A DNA stretch of 64,000 nucleotides from Dermanyssus gallinae (lineage: Eukaryota; Arthropoda; Arachnida; Mesostigmata; Dermanyssidae), in contig QVRM01001489.1 in NCBI GenBank assembly GCA_003439945.1, positions 42,958 through 106,957 on the forward strand, in the 5' to 3' direction. Shown here piece after piece: positions 58,492 through 64,000 of this stretch. A program made the position numbers and the translations under genes. The notes under the pieces are model-generated. The model saw nothing but the letters and a program-made list of their open reading frames with translations. It made no database searches and had not been told where the DNA came from. Every line of letters begins with the position of its first letter. Position 1 is the stretch's first letter.

Positions 58492-59434
58492 CAGAGTGAC
58501 GAGGGTAAAATAACAACAGGCAGCGACATTAAAGACTCCCAAGATGAAGAAAAAACGTGCTCAGGGCCCTTGAGAGCGTAGGTGATACTTAAATGTATTT
58601 TCATTTCATACAACAACCAAAGCCTGAAGTAAGATTGGTAGTGGCACTCGCAGTTGAGCGAGCTCTTGTTTTTGATATCTGCGTTCACTCTATTGAGGGT
58701 ATTTTGAAGCTAGTAGTGCCATGTTGTACATCATAGTTAGCTGTTCCGCTCTTTAATTTTTCTTCGCCTCAGTTCTTCACTACAATTTTGGTCAAATATG
58801 ACGGGTATAATATGTTTTAATATAGCTGTTTCTCATTGCCAAAACATACTAATGCAAATGTAGTAGGATATATTAGAGTAAGATTAAGGCGCTTCTTGCC
58901 AGTAGTGGCTAGTGGCCGCAGCGCTGAATGGCAAAATGTCCATAATCGCTTAAATTTACGGTTGGATAGTTGGATCAATTAATAAGCACCTTTAAGGAAT
59001 TGACACTAACGGTAGGCCTGCACTGGACTCATACAAGTCATGCTAATCCCTTAGGTCTAATTTATTCAAGTTTTTATGTCTGCGGGTTTTTTGTAATTAA
59101 CGCTAGTGAAGGGACGACGAGCTTTACGAAAATAAACAGAATTCTATGCCTACTAATTCTCTATTGGCAACTACTCAGGGTCACCGTGTGGCGAAAACGA
59201 ACCGGGAGGCTATTTTTCCACAATAGAGGGTCACCTTGTTTAACATAATATTCACCTCAGACATACGTCGGCCATGTGGTCTGCAACGTCGCTATACACA
59301 GTTTATCATAATCGTATGTACTTATTTTAAGATTTGGTAGAACTTGACAAAAATAATTTTTCCTAACGGACAGAAGGGACGGGAACGTCTTGTTTAGTAC
59401 TTAGGATGCATTTATAAAAGTAGTCAATGAATAT
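58490..59434. other. Unassigned stretch
   Basis: Nothing was recognised. Confidence 0.35.
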
Positions 59435-59545
59435 GAAAGCTTCAACGTGAGACGTAACAACATATTGACATTTTACAACGTCTCTTAATCCGGTCATTCG
59501 CCTTTGCTAGTTTGGGTCATTCAGCGTTATGCAATTTTCCGCTGA
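59435..59545. mobile_element. MITE-like end, single copy
   Basis: The inverse strand reads AATGACCCAAACTAGCAAAG, GGCGAATGACCGGATTAAGA, CAATATGTTGTTACGTCTCA and CGTTGAAGCTTTC, matching 25940-26035. The partner end was not found. Confidence 0.65.
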
Positions 59546-60084
59546 ACACGCCGGTATGATTGGATATTTTATGCGTTGGCCGGTTCTCCCGCAAACGTAG
59601 GAGGACAAGACAGAATAACTACTTATACAAATTTCATCTTAACCCCTAAATATAACGGTTCGTCCCCCACAACCCCCCTTTCCATTTGGAAAAATTATTA
59701 TAATTTTCTCACCGAATTCTGCCAAGCCTTAAAATAAGTGCATACGGTTATGATAGATCCTGTATATACATATATCACGTCGGCAGCCACTGCATTAGTG
59801 TTTTCTTACGAGCGAACGAAACCCCTAAACGTACAGCACCATGTTTCCGGAAACCTTTTCACCAGATCATATACAGCCGTCTACGAAGATACTGCATTTT
59901 TACCATGCGCCCGCACGGAAAACTCGCAAACACGGCGCTACAGACCAACTATTTTCATATTACAGCTCAATGAGTTTCACTCTCTGACATATATTCAAAG
60001 TGACAACTAAATCGAGACTAAACGTTATCGCCCCGTTTCGCAATCTGTATCTAAATGAAAACGAATATTTCCGTCAATTTTTTT

Positions 60085-61256
60085 TACGTGCCGTTAGGTA
60101 CACTCCTGAGGAACATTTTTATTCAATGTAGCCACCACCAGCAGCAATTACACTTTCAATTCTGGCGCCGAAAGCGCCCGCAGGCCTTCTTCAAAGTTAG
60201 CGGATTGAGATTCTTGAACGATTCGACAATGGCTCTGCGTAGCGCTTCTGTGTTTGCATGTCGAGACTTGTTAACCTCTTTCTCAAAAACGCCCCATACA
60301 TAGAAGTCCAGGGGATTCAAGTCTGGACTGCTAGGGGGCCATATCGTTTTGTCCCAGAACGCCGTCATGTTGCCCCGTAGCCAATCCTGGACGGGATTAC
60401 TGGTGTGGGCGGGAGCGCCGTCTTGTTGAAAGACATATTGTCTTCCATTGGACACTATCAATCCATGGTTTTACCACGCTTCGCAGAACACGTAAATACA
60501 ATTCCTTTGTTACGGTTTCGTGTCTGTCAAAAAAGTGTGGGGGCATCACGTCTCCTTCATTCGACATAACACTTAGGACGTGCACACTGGCAGGATGTTT
60601 GGTTCTATGCACGATTGGTACATCCTCAGGGTTCTTTGCGAGCCACCGGTCATTTTTCGGGTTATGTTTTTGGCCAATGGTTAAGGTTTTTTTGTCGGAG
60701 AAGAATCGAAGAGTCCCCGCCATTTCGTGTCTCAAAAACGTGAGGATGAGATGGCAGCAAGTCATCCTCTTATTTTTCGCGGCCCGAGACAACATCTGTC
60801 TGACTTTAAACGTGTAAGACTTGTAGCCGACGCATAGAACAATCACTCATATTGAATTTGATCGCTAAACGGCGCATCGATAGACTTGGATTCTTAAAAA
60901 CGCAGTTTTGCACAATTTTCATCACTTCGGCGGTTGTGAATCTTCCTTCCAGGTGTTGCACCACCTAGCCCTGTCTCTTCTGCATCTCTATAGCGTCGGG
61001 CAATGCCGTAGACCGTTGCTCTTTAAAATCCAGTAATGTTGATGATCTCGGCTGACCGATGTCCGGCACGAAGCAATTGGATAACGGTTGCTCTTCGGTC
61101 ATATTCTGGACCCATGTTGCGGCGGCCGTCCATGATGACAATATGTTCTTGTTCTATTGTGAGTGGGCTGTCTGCTAACGCAAACCGATCTGAATTAACG
61201 CATTCAGTCTTTGCTGGGTAGCCCGCCAAATTTAGCAAGATTTAGCTGAGGCACCC
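60085..61256 (-). mobile_element. maT-like (DD37D) DNA transposon copy
   Basis: The minus-strand element starts CAGGGTGCCTCAGC at 61250, next to a TA within a Tc1-like TIR. It carries one transposase. The opposite terminal repeat is not clearly preserved near 60085-60110. Confidence 0.7.
60156..61238 (-). pseudogene. maT/mariner-type transposase, frameshifted
   Basis: An N-terminal segment (MDGRRNMGPEYDRRATVIQL, then an HTH-type segment RSAEIINITGF) is cut by a TAA. The catalytic core is in two frames: FFSDKKTL (first Asp), KNDRWLAKNPEDVP, VMVLS-type core VHVLSVMSNEGDVMPPHFF, then FQQDGAPAHTS (second Asp) and WPPSSPDLNPLDFYVWG (third Asp). The second and third Asp are 37 residues apart, a DD37D arrangement as in the maT branch of IS630-Tc1-mariner. 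The frameshift lies near 60455. Confidence 0.85.
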
Positions 61257-61587
61257 TGTATATAGGGCCACCTATTTTTGCCACATTTCACGCAAACCAA
61301 TCGTGTAAAGATCACAGTGATACATGCTCACAGACCAAGCACGCCTTCTAGCAGCCTTCAATGAATCAAGCGCCAAATGGCTACAAGCCATTCCTTCGCC
61401 GCAGCTGGGGACGATGCTGGACAATACAACACTCCGCATCGTTTCTGGCCTGCGGCTAGGGGTGGCCGTTTGCGCGCCTCATGCTTGCTCCCTTTGCGAC
61501 ACACCGGTGTCGCCGAGGGGAGAGCATGGCCTCAGCTGTTCTAGAAGCTGCGGAAGACATTCGCGCCACGCCGCTCTTAACGAAGTA

Positions 61588-61601
61588 ATTTCAAAGGCGC
61601 T
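61588..61601. repeat. 14-bp TSD of the 28S insert, left
   Basis: ATTTCAAAGGCGCT is repeated exactly at 61927-61940. Confidence 0.9.
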
Positions 61602-61855
61602 TTAGGACCGACTGACCCACGATCAACTACTGTTCACATGGAACCCATCCCCAACTTCAGTGCTCAAGGTTTTCAATTGAGTACTTGCTACTACCACCAA
61701 GATCTGCACATGTGACAGCTCCAGATTACTTTACAGCAAATCCTTCGACGCTATCACATTACCTTCCTACTCTCTGAGTGTACCGATGCTGCACATCAGA
61801 GGTTGAGTATAAGTACAATGCTATAGCGCCATCCATTTTTGGGGCTAGTTGCTTT

Positions 61856-61888
<33 letters not shown>

Positions 61889-61926
61889 TCCGACTTCCAT
61901 GGCCACCGTCCTGCTGTCTTCAGCAT
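61602..61926 (-). pseudogene. 28S (large subunit) rRNA fragment, retroinserted antisense
   Basis: Read on the minus strand, this 325-bp block is large-subunit rRNA. It opens with ACAGCAGGACGGTGGCCATG and the block GGAAGTCGGAACCCGCTAAG, followed by GAGTGTGTAACAACTCACCT. It then has a variable stretch corresponding to an expansion segment (GAGTAGGAAGG), then GCAGATCTTGGTGGTAGTAG, GGGTTCCATGTGAACAG and GGGTCAGTCGGTCCT. These conserved blocks appear in the right order and orientation for animal 28S rRNA. Exact 14-bp direct repeats flank it, so it inserted as a discrete unit. No poly(A) is present. It has substitutions throughout and is not a functional rRNA gene. Confidence 0.93.
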
Positions 61927-61940
61927 ATTTCAAAGGCGCT
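61927..61940. repeat. 14-bp TSD of the 28S insert, right
   Basis: Identical to 61588-61601. The duplicated bases encode the same ISKAL residues of LINE D on both sides. Confidence 0.9.
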
Positions 61941-62809
61941 GCAGTCCGCTAACGTGCCCTGCAGAAAAGAGCCAGTCGGACTGGCAACGGACTCAGCCCT
62001 ACGGCCAGACGGGATGACCCTTGTTCCCTGGTCCTCCGGAAAGGCCCTTGTGTGGGACGCAACCGTGTGGGACACACTGGCGCCATCTTACAGGGATCGA
62101 GCCTCAAGATCAGCAGGCGCTGTTGCCAATTTAGCGGAGCAGCGAAAAAGTTTGAAGTATCGCGAGTTGGAGGCAACCTTTATAGTACAGCCAGTTGCGA
62201 TAGAAACAATGGGGGTCATGGGCGAATCTACAGTAAGTTTCCGGAGAGAAATTGGGAAAAGAGCGGCAAGTGAGAAGGATGAAAAAAGGGCGGGAGAATT
62301 TCTGCTGCAGAGAATATCCATTGAAGGCAACGTGGAAATGCGGCCGCGGTGCTAGGCTCGCTGCCCTCAGGCAGTGGTTTTTACTGGGGTTGACCTAATT
62401 TTTGTAATACAAGTGTACTGCGTATAATACAAATAAATAATTAATAAATTATACTGCTCACAGATTAACAACGAAGACTTCCATTGACATTTGGGGTCTC
62501 GGATTATTTTGAACCACGAAATTTCCACATTTGGCACAGCTACACCGCGAAAAAAATGATAATGTCACTAGCAAAATGCATCTCGTAACGAGTGAATTAA
62601 GCAGACTAACAACGTTTAGGCTCATTTAACGGCTCGACAGAAACAAAGGCACACTTCCTACCAGAAGTTTTTTTGTTGAAACGATAGGCTTAGGCTGGCG
62701 CCTCATGGCTGAAGAAAAGGCCCATATTAACCCTTGTAAGGTCATCGGCCTTCTAATCGCAAATTTCCCGTCAATTGGGGTGCCCAAGTAGTACATAACT
62801 TGTTATTTT

Positions 62810-63600
62810 AGGTAAAAAAATACGCCCGTAAAAAATCTATTTTGGAACGAAACAAGCTGCAATTCTGAAGAAAGCGTCGAACTCTGCGCCCTCGGCGAGG
62901 GCAATTGCGGCGGCGGCCGACGTGCAAACAAGCGTGCGAAATATGCAAAGCTTTCCTCAGGAAGACACATTGGCAAATAACACAAGAAAAGACAACGATG
63001 AACGCTGACCGATGAAAGTTCGTCTTGACTTCGCCCACGATAAAATTGTCAGTGGACCACGGAGTGCCCACGATACGATGTCATGGGCCACTGAGTGACA
63101 CAGTGCTCTTTTCGATGAAAAAAGTTTAACTTTGATGAACCGGATCGATTTAACTATTATTTGCAGGCTGTCCGCAAGGAAGAACAAATTTGTCAAAACG
63201 TCACTCGGTTCAGTGGTATCTGGGCTGCTTGTCGGGTGGTATTTATACAAAGTCGTCCATTGTGTTTTTAGACGGTCGGTTTATTCGACGCGCTACGGGG
63301 ATTTACTAAAAGAGCAATCGGCGCATTTAAGCTGATGGGAGGGCCAGGCTTCGTTTTTTACACACGATAACGCCCCGATTCACACCGGCCAGGGTGATCG
63401 GAAGCTGGTTCGACCAACGTCACATTGAAGTCCATCGCTGGCCTGCACTGTTACCTGATCATAATATGATCCAGAATGTGTGGAGCTGGCTCGAACAATA
63501 AGTTTACACTGATAAAAAAACAATTTTCGAGGCTTGGGACGAGCTCTTGCAAAACGTCATCCAAAATTGTTTAACACTATACCAAACCGCACTTTTGAGG
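62810..63600 (+). pseudogene. Tc1-like transposase, decayed (copy 2)
   Basis: It is homologous to 24560-25320 and in opposite orientation. It shares the ~35-bp duplication (63040-63110), the Gln at the third catalytic position (MIQNVW, near 63470) and the TAA plus out-of-frame tail EAWDELLQ. Other stops and shifts are private. Confidence 0.8.
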
Positions 63601-63910
63601 TTATCCGACTTAAAGGGAAGTTTACTGAGTATTAAGTATAGTTGCTAATGCCGTGAAATTAGCCCAAATGCAGTTCATCCGCTTAACTCATTTGTTAAAC
63701 GGTATCTTGCTAGTGGCCTTATAATTTTTTTCGCGGTGTATGTGTGCCAAATGTAAAAATCTCGTGGTTCAAAGTAATCCGAGACCCAAATGTCGATAGA
63801 CGTCCGCTGTTACTGTGAGTCTCTGGTTCTCTCTGTGATCTTTACACGATTGGTTATAAAATGCGTGTGAAATGTAACAACATAGGTGGCCCTATATTTT
63901 TCGAGGGACT

Positions 63911-63921
63911 ATATATATATA

Positions 63922-63952
<31 letters not shown>
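63911..63952. repeat. (TA)n microsatellite
   Basis: The TA-rich tract on the right side of Tc1-like copy 2. Confidence 0.95.
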
Positions 63953-63953
<1 letters not shown>

Positions 63954-64000
63954 GCGCTTAGAGCGTCAGCACAAGCGCGTATGTTGAGATAACTAGAATG

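Larger units (their letters stand above)
61335..62355 (+). pseudogene. LINE D C-terminal zinc knuckle and restriction-like endonuclease, split by 28S insert
   Basis: The first part (to 61605) reads SSAKWLQAIPSPQLGTMLDN, RIVSGLRLGVAVC, CSLCDTPVSPRGEHGLSC (C-x2-C-x9-H-x4-C), HAALNEVISKAL. After the insert the frame resumes from ISKALQSANVPCRKEPVGLA, then RPDGMTLVPW, LVWDATVWDTLAPSY, PVAIETMGVMGE, AGEFLLQRIS. RPD...D-x-T fits a PD-(D/E)xK-type nuclease, the domain that nicks the target in R2-type LINEs. Apart from the insert, the coding sequence is well kept. Confidence 0.75.
61335..62454 (+). mobile_element. LINE D insertion in a Tc1-like TIR, with 10-bp TSD
   Basis: TGCTCACAGA occurs at 61325-61334 and 62455-62464. 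The inserted DNA is the 5'-truncated C-terminal part of family D. Its 3' end is A/T-rich (AATACAAATAAATAATTAAT). A 28S rRNA fragment is nested inside at 61602-61926. Confidence 0.85.
61257..63910 (+). mobile_element. Tc1-like transposon with ~200-bp TIRs, copy 2, interrupted
   Basis: The left TIR starts at 61257 (ATAGGGCCACC...GATACATGCTCACAGA, to 61334) and is then split by a LINE D insertion. It resumes at 62455 (TGCTCACAGATTAACAACGA). The right TIR (about 63715-63910) ends AGGGACT inside (TA)n. The first ~17 bp of the left TIR are missing where the maT-like element abuts. Body orientation is opposite to copy 1. Confidence 0.88.

Overview
This is a eukaryotic, almost certainly arthropod, nuclear window. 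It holds one recognisable host gene in a landscape dominated by transposable elements and simple repeats. The organism call rests on an oxytocin/vasopressin-type neuropeptide gene of arthropod style (signal peptide, CFITNCPVG-GKR, neurophysin), Tc1/mariner/maT-type DNA transposons, PHD- and CCHC-type LINEs, tRNA-derived SINEs, and many long (TA)n tracts. The residues of the nonapeptide suggest a chelicerate such as a mite or tick, but this is inference.

Host gene: on the minus strand, exon 1 (35842-35982) encodes the signal peptide, nonapeptide and amidation/cleavage signal. Exon 2 (33868-34081) encodes 12 of the expected 14 neurophysin cysteines. A 1.76 kb intron separates them, with matching phase 0 splice sites. 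The last short exon was not found. GC- and trinucleotide-rich tracts at 11.9-13.2, 26.9-28.4, 36.2-37.1 and 54-58 kb could be UTR or first-exon territory of other genes; only one weak exon candidate (27767-27930, minus) is given.

Elements from left to right: a 4.8 kb PHD-ORF1 LINE (family A, 3426-8257, minus) with a 13-bp target-site duplication and one amber codon in ORF2; old fragments of families A and B (9, 16, 18.5, 22, 38-39.6 kb); two tRNA-derived SINE families; a Tc1-like element with ~200-bp TIRs (24224-25772); a MITE-like element (25.9-26.6 kb); a family C LINE fragment (32.2-32.9 kb); a complete CCHC-ORF1 LINE (family B, 40598-45845, minus) with both ORFs open; fragments of a LINE with a restriction-like endonuclease (family D: 23.5, 46, 61.3 kb); a broken family C LINE (46.8-49.3 kb); a Tc1-like DD34E element (49923-51513); a decayed mariner (52.6-53.6 kb); and a nested stack at 60-63.9 kb.

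Most notable: (1) in the nested stack, a Tc1-like TIR is split by a family D LINE with a 10-bp TSD, and that LINE is split by a 325-bp antisense 28S rRNA fragment with a 14-bp TSD; (2) the neuropeptide gene; (3) the family A amber codon, which falls on the same conserved RT glutamine in two divergent copies, while another copy keeps CAG; (4) five elements of different classes that sit with (TA)n on both sides, as if TA tracts were shared landing sites. No prokaryotic features, CRISPR arrays or intact tRNA genes were seen.
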